A stretch of 64,000 bases of DNA from Candidatus Bathyarchaeum tardum (GTDB lineage: Archaea > Thermoproteota > Bathyarchaeia > Bathyarchaeales > Bathyarchaeaceae): contig JARVGH010000005.1 in the NCBI GenBank assembly GCA_029762755.1, positions 124,001-188,000 of the forward strand, in the 5' to 3' direction. This document shows, in pieces, positions 33,573 to 42,722 of the stretch; within the stretch, counting starts at the first letter, position 1, and each line of letters begins with the position of its first letter. A program made the translations under genes and the position numbers. The notes beneath the pieces were generated by a model that ran no database searches, was not told the DNA's origin, and saw only the letters and a list, made by a program, of their open reading frames with translations.

Positions 33573-34961
33573 ATGCAGGTAACTCTTGTAAATCCACCTT
33601 ATCCTGAAGGTTCCCATCGACATCCCCCCTTCATTCCTTTGGGTATTGGATATTTGGCTGCAGTTTTAGAAAAAAACGGATTTGAGGTTAACGTTATCGA
33701 CCTTCAAGCCCTGCCCCTCCCCTTAAACGAAGTAGAATCCGAACTACGCAAACGAAAACCCGACCTAGTTGGGTTGACTTCTACTACTCTGACTTACAAG
33801 TCTGCCCTCAGAGTAATCAGGGTCGCGAAGAAAGCGTTGCCTGAGTGTGTGACTGTTATTGGTGGTTCTCATGTTACTTTCTGGGACGAAAATGCCCTGA
33901 AAGAATGTCCTGAGTTAGATATTGTTGTGCGAAAAGAAGGCGAGAACACCTTACTAGAAATCGTTCAACGCCTTGAATCCGGAAAAAGCTATGATGATGT
34001 TATCGGATTAACTTGCAGAAAAGGCGCAGAAATAATCAAAACTGAAGACCGTCCTTACATCGAAAACTTGGATGCGCTTCCTTATCCTGCGTTTCATTTG
34101 TTTCCTATCGAGCAGTTCAACAAATATGGAAACATCATTTTTCCTTTAATGACCAGCCGGGGATGCACTTTTTGGTGTGATTTTTGTTCGGCGGTTAGAA
34201 TGTTTGGTCAAAGGTACCGTATGCGTAGCCCCAAAAAGGTTGTTGACGAACTTGAGTTTCTTTACAAAAAGTATGGTGAAAAACAGTACACCTTCTATGA
34301 CGATGCTTTCACAGTTAATCAAAAGCGAACCGAAGAATTGTGTGATGAAATTCTTCGTCGGGGATTAAAAATTAGGTGGGACTGTGAAACTCGGATAGAC
34401 ATGGTTTCAAAACCGTTGCTTGAGAAGATGCACAAAGCTGGTTGCATCGCTGTGTGGTATGGTGTTGAAGCTGGCTCTCAAGATGTTCGGGATGCCATGG
34501 GGAAAGGGATTTCCACTAGCCAAACTTTTAATGCTTTCAAGTGGACCCAAGAAGCCGGTATGATTGCGGTTGCCAGTATTATTCTTGGTTTTCCAGGTGA
34601 AACTAAAGAAACTGCAATGGAAAGTAGTGGCCTTTTGCGTAAACTTAATCCTGACGAGATTGGAGTTTACATTGCAACTCCGTATCCTGGAACTCCTATG
34701 TATGATTACGTTAAAAAGATGGGCTGGCTGCGGATCCACGACTTTGATCGTTACGACACTGCTACTCCAATTTTTGAATCTCCAAACATGACTATGCAAG
34801 AAATCAGGGGAATTCACGACAAAATCCATCAAAGCTTCTATATTCGACCAACTTACATATTGCGTGCCTTCAGAAAAGGTGGAGTATACGGTTATTCCAC
34901 AACCCGAACAGCGTTGGCGTGGCTTCGAAGGTTGATTGCTTCTAAAATCGGTTTACGTTAA
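33573..34961 (+). CDS. B12-binding radical SAM protein, close paralog group, copy 1
   Basis: A 462-residue class B-type enzyme. The N-terminal Rossmann cobalamin-binding domain begins VTLVNPPYPEGSHRHPPF and has no DxHxxG motif, as is common in this class. The radical SAM core has SRGCTFWCDFC (C198, C202, C205), then SAVRMFGQRYRMRSP and YDDAFTVN. The C-terminus has YIRPTYILRAFRKGGVYGYS. It is closely related to the genes at 45848 and 49762. Family members methylate unactivated carbons or form carbon-carbon bonds, including GDGT ring synthases (GrsA/B) and hopanoid methylase. A membrane-lipid substrate is my inference. It is followed by an aldo/keto reductase gene. Confidence 0.88.
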   Translation: MQVTLVNPPYPEGSHRHPPFIPLGIGYLAAVLEKNGFEVNVIDLQALPLPLNEVESELRKRKPDLVGLTSTTLTYKSALRVIRVAKKALPECVTVIGGSHVTFWDENALKECPELDIVVRKEGENTLLEIVQRLESGKSYDDVIGLTCRKGAEIIKTEDRPYIENLDALPYPAFHLFPIEQFNKYGNIIFPLMTSRGCTFWCDFCSAVRMFGQRYRMRSPKKVVDELEFLYKKYGEKQYTFYDDAFTVNQKRTEELCDEILRRGLKIRWDCETRIDMVSKPLLEKMHKAGCIAVWYGVEAGSQDVRDAMGKGISTSQTFNAFKWTQEAGMIAVASIILGFPGETKETAMESSGLLRKLNPDEIGVYIATPYPGTPMYDYVKKMGWLRIHDFDRYDTATPIFESPNMTMQEIRGIHDKIHQSFYIRPTYILRAFRKGGVYGYSTTRTALAWLRRLIASKIGLR

Positions 34962-35004
34962 TGAGATTCATTATATGATTTCGTTTGCTGGAGGAACCTT
35001 TCAG

Positions 35005-36093
35005 TTGCAGAAACGCAAACTAGGACGAACTGGTCTTGAAGTCTCTGTAGTTGGCTTTGGTGGAACATGGATTTCAGAACTACCCCTTGATGATGCAGTA
35101 AAGATTGTTCAACGAGCTTTTGAGCTTGGAATTAACTATTTTGACACAGCAAAACTCGATGGAGACAGCGAAGAAAAACTTGGGGCAGCCTTGAAGGATG
35201 TGCGTGATGGATGTGTTTTGGCTACAAAAACTGCTTCTCGAACAAAAAGTGAGTCTTTGGAGGACTTCAAAAACAGTTTACGTTGTCTGCAAACTGACTG
35301 GCTAGATTTGATTCAACTTCATGGAGTGGACGACGTCAAAACCCTTCAGAAAGCAATGGGTCCGGGAGGATCTTTAGATATGTGCAGAAAAGCCCGTTCT
35401 GAGGGGTTGGTGGATTTTATTGGAATTACTGGTCATAAGCCTCGGGTGTTGATTGAAGCAATCAAAACTAACGAGTTTGACACGGTTTTGGTTCCCCTTA
35501 ACATAATAACTAGGCAAGCCCTTGATGAACTGATTCCCCTTGCTAACGACCTAGACATCGGGGTAATCGCAATGAAGCCTTTAATGGCAAAAACTTCTAG
35601 GCTCATAACGTGTTTGTATCAACCCTCCCTTTCGTTGTTGTCCGACGAGCCCGAACTGAAATCGTTACTTGGGCAAGATGTTTCTTCAAAGGTTCATAAT
35701 GCCCTTAGTTATGTTTTAGACCAAGACGTTTCCGTAGCTATCACGGGATTCAAATCAGTAGAAGAAGTTGAAACAGCCGCACAGATAGGAAACAACTACA
35801 ACCAGCTAACGAATAAACAAAAAAGCCGATTTAGTGTCAAATTTGAGCAACCTTATTGTCGGGACTGTGGGCTGTGTTTGCCTTGCCCAGAAACCTTAGA
35901 CATTGCTGCAATTCTTCGGTTTAAAACCCTTTACGAAACTTATGGCTTGAAAAATTGGGCAAAAAAACTGTACAGTGGACTTCCAACTAATGCATCTAGT
36001 TGCACAAATTGTGGAGAATGTGAACCAAAGTGCCCATACAATTTGCCTGTTGTTTCTATGCTTAAGCAGTGTCAGAATGATTTAGGGCGTTAA
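35005..36093 (+). CDS. Aldo/keto reductase-like protein with C-terminal 2[4Fe-4S] domain, catalytic Tyr replaced
   Basis: A 362-residue protein from a TTG at 35005, preceded by a strong GGAGGAA ribosome site 10 nt upstream. It begins MQKRKLGRTGLEVSVVGFGG. The reductase barrel keeps the catalytic Asp in NYFDTA, the Lys in LATKT and the His in LIQLHG. Where the catalytic Tyr is expected (DTAxxYG) it has DTAKLDG, with a GAT codon for Asp. The tail holds CRDCGLCLPCPE and CTNCGECEPKCP, typical of the COG1453 group. NADPH binding would need confirmation. It overlaps or nearly abuts the preceding B12-radical SAM gene, so co-expression is likely, perhaps as an electron donor. Confidence 0.82.
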   Translation: MQKRKLGRTGLEVSVVGFGGTWISELPLDDAVKIVQRAFELGINYFDTAKLDGDSEEKLGAALKDVRDGCVLATKTASRTKSESLEDFKNSLRCLQTDWLDLIQLHGVDDVKTLQKAMGPGGSLDMCRKARSEGLVDFIGITGHKPRVLIEAIKTNEFDTVLVPLNIITRQALDELIPLANDLDIGVIAMKPLMAKTSRLITCLYQPSLSLLSDEPELKSLLGQDVSSKVHNALSYVLDQDVSVAITGFKSVEEVETAAQIGNNYNQLTNKQKSRFSVKFEQPYCRDCGLCLPCPETLDIAAILRFKTLYETYGLKNWAKKLYSGLPTNASSCTNCGECEPKCPYNLPVVSMLKQCQNDLGR

Positions 36094-36163
36094 TTTCATA
36101 AGCTATGTGCTCCTTTTTGTGTTTGTTTGAGTGTAGCTGCAACTGGAGACCTGAAAGTAAAAG

Positions 36164-36865
36164 ATGGTTATAGGTCAAGTTCTAGGTTTAGCGTATTTGG
36201 TGATGCATCCTTCCCAGTTAAAACATCTTGTAATAAAACACACGCGCTACAAACACCGAAACCAAACCAAACCCAAATGGATCGAATGGCAAAAATACAA
36301 CAGCTCACGAATTGAAGCCGCCCTAAAAGCCCATGGAGCAGAAGCCCTGTTGCGACCTTTTAATGTGGCCCGAATACAAACAATTTCTAACATGGTTCTC
36401 CCCCTAGGCAAAGGACTACAAATCCTAGACGTAGGCGGCGGGGACGGATTAATCGGAGAACACTTATGGAAAATGCAAAACAATATAGCAACCATAGACC
36501 TGCCAACAGTTTCTGCCCAGTCACATAAACGTGAATTTTTATTCGCTGTAACTGGGGACGCAGAAGAATTGCCTTTCAAACTAAACGGTTTTGATGTTGT
36601 AATAGCCTCCGAAATAGTCGAACACCTATGGGATCCAAACAGTTTCTTGGATGATGCTTACAAGATTTTGAAAACTGGGGGGCATTTAATCATTTCAACC
36701 CCCGATGGTGTTGAAGGGTTGCGTTATGATTCTCATAAACATTACTACACTGTTGAAATTCTGGAAAAGTTGCTCGCTTCACGATTCAGTTTAGTTCAAA
36801 TGAAACGTTTAACTGATGTGGGGACTCCAACTCCCACCATTATTGTGATGTTCCAAAAAATTTAG
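36164..36865 (+). CDS. Class I SAM-dependent methyltransferase
   Basis: A 233-residue protein with the SAM motif GLQILDVGGGDGLIGEHL and the later motifs DAEELPFKLNGFDVVIASEI and ILKTGGHLIISTPDG. The sequence resembles UbiE/Coq-type or ubiquinone-like methyltransferases of broad specificity. The first 35 residues are basic and the start could be 36164 or an ATG 13 codons later. It lies 70 bp downstream of the aldo/keto reductase gene on the same strand and ends convergent with, and overlapping by 4 nt, the next B12-radical SAM gene. Substrate unknown. Confidence 0.78.
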   Translation: MVIGQVLGLAYLVMHPSQLKHLVIKHTRYKHRNQTKPKWIEWQKYNSSRIEAALKAHGAEALLRPFNVARIQTISNMVLPLGKGLQILDVGGGDGLIGEHLWKMQNNIATIDLPTVSAQSHKREFLFAVTGDAEELPFKLNGFDVVIASEIVEHLWDPNSFLDDAYKILKTGGHLIISTPDGVEGLRYDSHKHYYTVEILEKLLASRFSLVQMKRLTDVGTPTPTIIVMFQKI

Positions 36866-38259
36866 AATATTTTTCGAACACGCCAAATGAGATGGTTCAT
36901 TGCGGTTCGTGCCATTACTTTGCTGTAAAAGTTTTTCTTGAAAATGTGTCGCAGAACATATTTGGGTGAATAGAAACTGTCGTAGAATTTGCTTCGGATT
37001 GCATTTACGTCCGTTTCTGACAGGTTAGGGTTTTCAAACACTGGGATGGTTGTGTCATACCGTTTCCAGTCGTTAGAAATGGTCCAGCCTTTTTCTTCAA
37101 TAATGTTTCTTAGCTCTGTTCCTGGGTACGGAGTAGCCACACAAATGTAAGCATCATCGGGTTCGGCTTGTCTGAGTAAGTCAATTGTTTGCTCAAGCAT
37201 CTCTCGGTTTTCGCCGGGATATCCAACCATGACAGAAACTGCAACAAACAAGCCCGCATCCTTGGCCAACTTTATTGCCCTTTTGTTTTGTTCAACAGAA
37301 GTTCCTTTATGGACTGCGTCCAAAATAGTTTGACAACCCGATTCTACTCCAAAAAAAACTTGCTGACAATTTGCGTCCCGCATAATTTTTAGCATCTCTT
37401 CGGATACTGTGCTCACACGAGTTTGACAATCCCATGGAATCCCAAGTTTTCTGTTTTTTATATCTTCACAGATTTGTATTGCCCGATTTTTATCTAGGGT
37501 AAATGTATCGTCATAAAAGGAAAACGCGTCTGCTCCATGTTCGTCTCGCAACCATTCCAGTTCATCCACTACGTTTTTTGGGCTTCGAGCTCGGAAGGGT
37601 CGTCCAAAAATTCTGGAAGTAGTACAAAAGGAACACTGAGATGGACAGCCCCTGCTAGTAATAATTGGGAGCATTTTTCGTCCAAACAGACGATATTTTT
37701 CTAAATCAAAATGCTTGAATGCCGGACGAGGCAAATCATCAAGATTTTGAATAAAAGGTCTGTCAGGGTTCTTGACCATTTGCCCGTTTTTTCTAAAAGT
37801 TATGCCCTGAATTGTGTCTAAAGTCTTCACGTTGCCGGCATTTTGTGCCAGTTCTAGAAGTGTTTGTTCTCCCTCTCCCCTAACTATTACGTCAACTGCT
37901 GGTTCTTCAGCAAGAACCTGTTTATCCATAAACGTGGCATGTGGACCACCCAAAACAACTGTTGACTGAGGGCATGCTTGTTTAGCGACCTGAGCCGACA
38001 AAACTGCTGACTGTATTGTAGGGGTCATGGAAGTGATTCCAATAATTTCCGGCTGAATAGATTCAAGTTTTGTCTTCAGCATATCTTGATTTATGTTCAC
38101 TGCCGGGCAATCAATTACAGTTACTTCATGTCTGTTCTCTTCCAGAACTGCTGCCATGTACGCCAAACCAAGAGACAAATAAAGTTGATGACGATAAACT
38201 CCCTCCAGCGGTGGAGGATTAACCAGCGTTGTTTTGACTTTTTTGTTTGGTTCTGTCAA
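36862..38259 (-). CDS. B12-binding radical SAM protein, divergent copy
   Basis: A 465-residue protein with N-terminal cobalamin-binding domain (TTLVNPPPLEGVYRHQLYLS), radical SAM motif SRGCPSQCSFC near residue 200, FGRPFRARSPKNVVDEL and FYDDTFTLDKNRAIQI. It has the same layout as the gene at 33573 but is clearly more distant and lacks the GGVYGYS-type C-terminus. The preceding 471 bp contain a palindrome (38351-38375) and TATA-like elements that may control it. Substrate is unknown; it could act on another position of the same product as its relatives. Confidence 0.85.
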   Translation of the reverse strand: MTEPNKKVKTTLVNPPPLEGVYRHQLYLSLGLAYMAAVLEENRHEVTVIDCPAVNINQDMLKTKLESIQPEIIGITSMTPTIQSAVLSAQVAKQACPQSTVVLGGPHATFMDKQVLAEEPAVDVIVRGEGEQTLLELAQNAGNVKTLDTIQGITFRKNGQMVKNPDRPFIQNLDDLPRPAFKHFDLEKYRLFGRKMLPIITSRGCPSQCSFCTTSRIFGRPFRARSPKNVVDELEWLRDEHGADAFSFYDDTFTLDKNRAIQICEDIKNRKLGIPWDCQTRVSTVSEEMLKIMRDANCQQVFFGVESGCQTILDAVHKGTSVEQNKRAIKLAKDAGLFVAVSVMVGYPGENREMLEQTIDLLRQAEPDDAYICVATPYPGTELRNIIEEKGWTISNDWKRYDTTIPVFENPNLSETDVNAIRSKFYDSFYSPKYVLRHIFKKNFYSKVMARTAMNHLIWRVRKIF

Positions 38260-38730
38260 GTTTTACACCAATTTTGAAGTAACCGCTAGAATGTCAAACA
38301 GTTAGACCCTTTCTGCTCTATATCTTTATTGCATATACCCTATTTACTGCCTCGAAAAATTAACTTAATTTCGAGAATTGTCACAAAATATTTAAACTCA
38401 ACACTCTAACATACACAGCAGGCTAAAAAAGAGGAATAAAAAATAGAAATTTGCAAAAAAATAAAAAACCTATCTACTATCCATTTAATTCCTCCGTAGC
38501 AGTGTTCCTGCTACTTTTCCTTTATTGGTTTCAACTACAATCAATAATCTTTTTTTTGATTAAAGAGATTTAGTTTTCACGAAAAAATAACCATATGTTT
38601 CACATTTGTGCTGTATAATAGTAGTCTAATAGCACTGGGGTGTTGAAAAGTAGCTTTTTTTCTAAATTTTTTCTGCATGATGATATCTAATTTCTAAAGT
38701 TCATTTATCTATTGGAACTTTTTCCTGAAA
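38260..38730. other. Intergenic region, 471 bp, with palindromes and a diverged repeat
   Basis: No gene is supported. It contains TATTGCATA at 38327-38335 and a near-perfect palindrome at 38351-38375 (arms CTCGAAAAATTAA and TTAATTTCGAG, 2-nt bulge). A TTTAAATA-type TATA box read on the minus strand lies at about 38388-38396. There is a 7-bp stem-loop GTAGCAG/CTGCTAC at 38496-38514. Bases 38611-38670 resemble 54931-54990. The stem-loop is followed on the minus strand by a GGAGGA site and a 4-codon frame, which I do not call a gene. Confidence 0.5.
38611..38670. repeat. Diverged intergenic repeat, copy 1
   Basis: Aligns without gaps to 54931-54990 at about 44 of 60 positions by eye. The best conserved blocks are CTAATxGCACT, TTGAAAA and GCTTTTTT. 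Both copies are intergenic and neither has a reading frame. Confidence 0.4.
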
Positions 38731-39708
38731 TTAAAACAAGTAAAGATTCAACAAAATTGCAGGTACCGTGATTATTATGCTAAGAATTATTGCCACGTTT
38801 CGGATTTTTAGGGACTGAATTATTTTGCTGGCGTCGAGTTCTTGTTCTGGGTCACCTACAGCATACTGTCCAGGTTTTTCCAGTTCTACTCGGAGGGCGC
38901 CTGCTATAGCTGCCATTTGCCATCCATGGTTTACGCTGGGGATTTTGGTTTGGTCCCGTCGGGCAATTTTCCACGCGTTCTTGTAGTCTTCCCCAACTAT
39001 TGCAGCTCCAGCAATCAACAAAAGAGTAGTGAGCCGAGCGGGAATGTAATTGACTATGGTGTCTGTGACTGCAGAAAACCATCCGATATGCAAGTTTTCT
39101 TCATCTTTGAAGCCAACCATCCCATCAAGGGTGTTAACTGCCCGAAAGGCAACTGCTCCAGGAACGCCAAAAAGTCCATAATAAAAGATGGGTGACAACC
39201 TGAAATCTGTCAAGTTTTCAGCCAATGATTCAATAACCGAAGAAACAATTTGTGCACCGGTTAAGTCTTTGTTGTCTCTTCGGGAAAAATGTGCATACTT
39301 TCTAGCTTCAGTTAAGTCACCTGATTCAATTGCTTTTGCTGCGGCGTAGCCCCAGTCTGTTTCAAGTTTCATGCAAATTGTTAATTTCAAAATCACTGCA
39401 GCAACTATGAAAAAAACTATAACCCCAAGGTACCTGTAGATTATTTGTAATGCAAAATAGACCGGAACAGTGAAAACCAAAATTACTGTTACCCCCATAA
39501 GAACGCCGTTAATTTTTTCGATTTTTGGGTTGGGGTTCTTGAAGAATGGTTTGATTTTTTGGGTGAACTGTCCCATCCAAACCGTTGGGTGAAGTTTGTA
39601 TTGGATTTTTTCGGGGTAAATGGGGGAGGGGTCGCCAAAAATCAAGTCGAGCACCAGTGCTGCGATGAGAATTCCAACTGCCACCAACAGATTTGTTATT
39701 GTTATCAT
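38731..39708 (-). CDS. cbiB: Adenosylcobinamide-phosphate synthase
   Basis: A 325-residue membrane protein that attaches aminopropanol phosphate (or aminopropanol) to adenosylcobyric acid. Family motifs are ALVLDLIFGDPSPIYPEKIQ near the N-terminus, HPTVWMGQ, DLTGAQIVSSVIESLAENLT, SPIFYYGLFGVPGAVAFRAV and NTLDGMVGF. About five hydrophobic helices are seen and the length is normal. Together with CbiZ it closes the cobinamide salvage route: CbiZ trims, CobD supplies the phosphorylated aminopropanol, and CbiB rebuilds. It is followed by 81 bp then the amidohydrolase on the same strand. Confidence 0.92.
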   Translation of the reverse strand: MITITNLLVAVGILIAALVLDLIFGDPSPIYPEKIQYKLHPTVWMGQFTQKIKPFFKNPNPKIEKINGVLMGVTVILVFTVPVYFALQIIYRYLGVIVFFIVAAVILKLTICMKLETDWGYAAAKAIESGDLTEARKYAHFSRRDNKDLTGAQIVSSVIESLAENLTDFRLSPIFYYGLFGVPGAVAFRAVNTLDGMVGFKDEENLHIGWFSAVTDTIVNYIPARLTTLLLIAGAAIVGEDYKNAWKIARRDQTKIPSVNHGWQMAAIAGALRVELEKPGQYAVGDPEQELDASKIIQSLKIRNVAIILSIIITVPAILLNLYLF

Positions 39709-39789
39709 TTGGCAAGCACGTTTTAACCAGATAATTACCGTTACTCAAAGAAAGTTACTTAAAATGATTGTCATCAAAATCGTAAAAAG

Positions 39790-41370
39790 CTAAGATAATT
39801 TCTGGAAAACAATTTCTCCATCCACAATGGTCATGTATACTTCAATTTTTCCAATATCATTGGCTGGAATTGTTAGGGGATCACCCGAAAGAACAGTAAC
39901 ATCCGCGAGTTTTCCTTTTTCAATTGAACCTTGATTTTTTTGTTCACAAGACGCAATTGCAGCATTAATTGTGTACATTTGTAACGCTTCATTTGATGTG
40001 ATTTTTTCTTCAGGAAAATATTGGCGTTCTACAGCTGCTTGTATGCCTAACAACGGATTTAAGGGCTCCATTGGACAATCTGATCCGCCAACAATTTGTA
40101 TTCCATTTTTGATTAACGTTTTAAGAGGATACAACCATCTTGCCCTTTTGTTTCCTAATCTTTCAATTGCTGACCAATCCGTAAATTCAGTAATTACACA
40201 TTTTGGTTGTACAGAAATTGTCATCCCTAGATTCTTTATTCTCTGAATCAAATCAGGAGTCAGTACAGACCCATGTTCAATACGATGACAATGTGCTTCT
40301 CTAGGGGTTTCTTTCAACACTTTTTCAATAGCACTTAACGCCATGTCAATTGCTTTGTCGCCCATTGCATGCATAACCAACTGAAGTTTTGTTTTGTGCG
40401 CCTTTCTAACCACTTTATCCAATTCGGTTTGGGAATAGAGCAGTTTCCCTTCTGTAGTGTTATCGTCCATGTACGGCTGGCAAAGTGCTGCTGTTCGGGC
40501 AGCTAACGAACCATCTATAAAAATCTTAACACCCAATTGTTTGTCGATTTTGTTTGAATCAAAATTCAACTCATTAATTCGCTCCAAAATATTAGCCGGA
40601 ACAATAACATGAACCCTAACTGGTAACTTGTTTTGTGTATCCAGCTTTTTCACACTCAACGCTTCTTCCAGCGAGGAAACAATCCAATGAACAGTAGTTA
40701 TCCCCGCTTCTACTACTTTTTCACAAGCTAAACTGGTTGCTTCAATTATTTCTTCTTCAGTTGGTTCAGGAATGGTCTTCCAAACCAAATCTGTTGCAGT
40801 TTCCCACAAAATACCTGTTGGCTCACCAGTTTCGTGATGTTTTTTGATTTCTCCATCCAATGGGGCTACAGTTTCTTTTGTTACTTTTGCAGCATCTAAG
40901 GCTTTACTGTTAACAACGCAAACCCGCCCACACTCATGATACAACACCACTGGATTATTTGGAGAGGCAATATCCAAATCATAACGGTTTGGACAACGTT
41001 TTTCTGCAAAACGGATTTCGTTCCATCCGTTACCAACAATCCACCTGTTTTTCGGAATCTTTTGTGCACGTTCTTTAAGTCTTGTTTGCATTTCTGAAAT
41101 CGAGTTTAGATTGGTCAGGTTGATCCAATTCAAGAACTTTCCAAAATCTGCGACATGAATATGGGAATCAATAAACCCTGGGACAACAGTTTTTCCCTTT
41201 AAATCAACTACTTTTGTTTTTTCGGTGAGTAATGCTTTGATATCTTCTGTTGTGCCAACTTTTAACAATCGGTTTTTTTCGATGGCGACTGCTTGTGCTT
41301 TTGCTTGCAAAGAATCCATAGTGATAATGTTTCCATTTATAAGTGCCAAATCTGCACACATTTCAGTCAC
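39790..41370 (-). CDS. Amidohydrolase family protein (YtcJ-like)
   Basis: A 526-residue metal-dependent hydrolase. The N-terminal beta-sandwich part starts DLALINGNIITMDSLQAKAQ, and the metal site HxH is in VVPGFIDSHIHVADF. Further His/Asp residues occur in QLVMHAMGDKAID, CHRIEHGSVL and VGGSDCPMEPLNPLLG. The C-terminus GKLADVTVLSGDPLTIPAND is typical. This family (Amidohydro_3) cleaves N-acyl or formamide-type bonds, with few members characterised. The start is a GTG; an ATG lies three codons later. No signal peptide. Role here unknown. Confidence 0.85.
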   Translation of the reverse strand: MTEMCADLALINGNIITMDSLQAKAQAVAIEKNRLLKVGTTEDIKALLTEKTKVVDLKGKTVVPGFIDSHIHVADFGKFLNWINLTNLNSISEMQTRLKERAQKIPKNRWIVGNGWNEIRFAEKRCPNRYDLDIASPNNPVVLYHECGRVCVVNSKALDAAKVTKETVAPLDGEIKKHHETGEPTGILWETATDLVWKTIPEPTEEEIIEATSLACEKVVEAGITTVHWIVSSLEEALSVKKLDTQNKLPVRVHVIVPANILERINELNFDSNKIDKQLGVKIFIDGSLAARTAALCQPYMDDNTTEGKLLYSQTELDKVVRKAHKTKLQLVMHAMGDKAIDMALSAIEKVLKETPREAHCHRIEHGSVLTPDLIQRIKNLGMTISVQPKCVITEFTDWSAIERLGNKRARWLYPLKTLIKNGIQIVGGSDCPMEPLNPLLGIQAAVERQYFPEEKITSNEALQMYTINAAIASCEQKNQGSIEKGKLADVTVLSGDPLTIPANDIGKIEVYMTIVDGEIVFQKLS

Positions 41371-41424
41371 CGTTACCTCTCAAACCTAACTGCAGAACCG
41401 CTATAACTGTTTGGGGTAAAATTC

Positions 41425-42519
41425 TTACTTTGTTTTCTTTGAACCGTCACCTTTTGGTTGGTAAAGGCACGCAGGGTCTGAACCAAAGTAAGAGCCAGTT
41501 AATGCGTGAGCTCGGGTTCTGCATCCGCCACACACGTTTCGCAGATCACAGATCCCACATTTGCCTTCCAAATTGTCCGGGTTTTGCAATGTTTGATAAA
41601 ATTCAGAGTTTTGCATCTTGTCCCAAAGTTCAGTTAGGGTGTTTTCTTTGATGTTTCCAATTTTTAGGTCTTCATCATAGAAACACGGGATAACGTCTCC
41701 ATTTTCTAGTACACTTAGGTATCCGCCAAACAAGAAGTAAATACATTTGGCTGTGTGGGTTTCTTTGTTGACCCATTCGCAGAAGCCTTCGGGATCTCTG
41801 TCTCGGACTACTCGGATGTAATGAGGACAGTGGATGTTAAAATCAAATTTGACTTTGTATTCTTTTTTGGTCAAATCATACACGTGATTCAAAAACATGT
41901 CATACTGTTCTGGTGTGGGTTCCAAATTTATTTGATGTTTAGCCCTTCCCGTTGGAACCAAATGATTAAACCAAACAAACTGGGCATGATATTTTTCTGC
42001 TAACTCAACTATGTGATCTGCTTCATTGAGGTTGCGGTTTGTTATGGCCATGGATAACCCGTTCAAAATTCCTTTTTCTGACAACTTTTGAATCGCAGAC
42101 ACAGCAGCCTTGTAGGAACCTTTCCCTCGTAGGGAATCGTTTGCTTCTTCTGAGCCATCGATGCTGACGGAAGTGTAAACGTTATATTTGGCTAGTTTTT
42201 CTAGAATTTCTCCGTCTACATAATATCCGTTGGTCAATAAATTAACTTCAAGACCTAACTCTTTAGCGTGGGCGATAAGGATAAAAAGGTCTTTTCTCAC
42301 AAGGGGTTCGCCTCCTTTTATTCCGAACCATTGGGAACCAAATTCTGCAATTTGGTCAACCAAACGCAGTCCCCATTCTGTGTCTAACTCGTTGGGGGTG
42401 GGTTCACAGTTTGCGTCCACGTTACAATATACGCAATTGTAATTACACGCGCCAGTGGCTCTCCAAGAAGTAATCATCAGAGGACCCTGAAGTTTTTTCG
42501 GGGGACCAGGACATGCCAT
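41425..42519 (-). CDS. SPASM-domain radical SAM protein, paralog 4
   Basis: A 364-residue enzyme with cluster motif CNYNCVYC at C25, C29 and C32, then WFGIKGGEPLVRKD, where Lys replaces the usual Ser of SGGEP. The SPASM region holds CIYFLFGG, IPCFYDE, GKCGICDLRNVCGGCRTRA and DPACLY. It is related to paralogs 1 to 3 but more distant. It lies 54 bp upstream of the amidohydrolase gene on the same strand. Substrate unknown. The DTEWGLRLVDQI segment aligns with TEGGKKIVDEL of paralog 2. Confidence 0.87.
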   Translation of the reverse strand: MACPGPPKKLQGPLMITSWRATGACNYNCVYCNVDANCEPTPNELDTEWGLRLVDQIAEFGSQWFGIKGGEPLVRKDLFILIAHAKELGLEVNLLTNGYYVDGEILEKLAKYNVYTSVSIDGSEEANDSLRGKGSYKAAVSAIQKLSEKGILNGLSMAITNRNLNEADHIVELAEKYHAQFVWFNHLVPTGRAKHQINLEPTPEQYDMFLNHVYDLTKKEYKVKFDFNIHCPHYIRVVRDRDPEGFCEWVNKETHTAKCIYFLFGGYLSVLENGDVIPCFYDEDLKIGNIKENTLTELWDKMQNSEFYQTLQNPDNLEGKCGICDLRNVCGGCRTRAHALTGSYFGSDPACLYQPKGDGSKKTK

Positions 42520-42722
42520 TTTGAACCAAATCCAGCCAAATTGATAAGTTGTTAGTATAGTTACAATTTAAAAACAATTCCGTTTTCCCCAGAATCACTA
42601 CTGAACTCTCTAGTTGGATTATTTCTCGTTGTAACTGTTCTGTACTTTTGGTTTTGTAGATAAAAGTTATTATTTGTCTAATTTCATGTGTGCTATACTA
42701 ATCCAACGGAGATCGTTATTGC

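Noticed and set aside
38470-38514. Leader peptide (4 codons) after a GGAGGA site and stem-loop on the minus strand
   Set aside because: Too short to judge, and about 200 bp from the next gene start, so a leader role cannot be supported.
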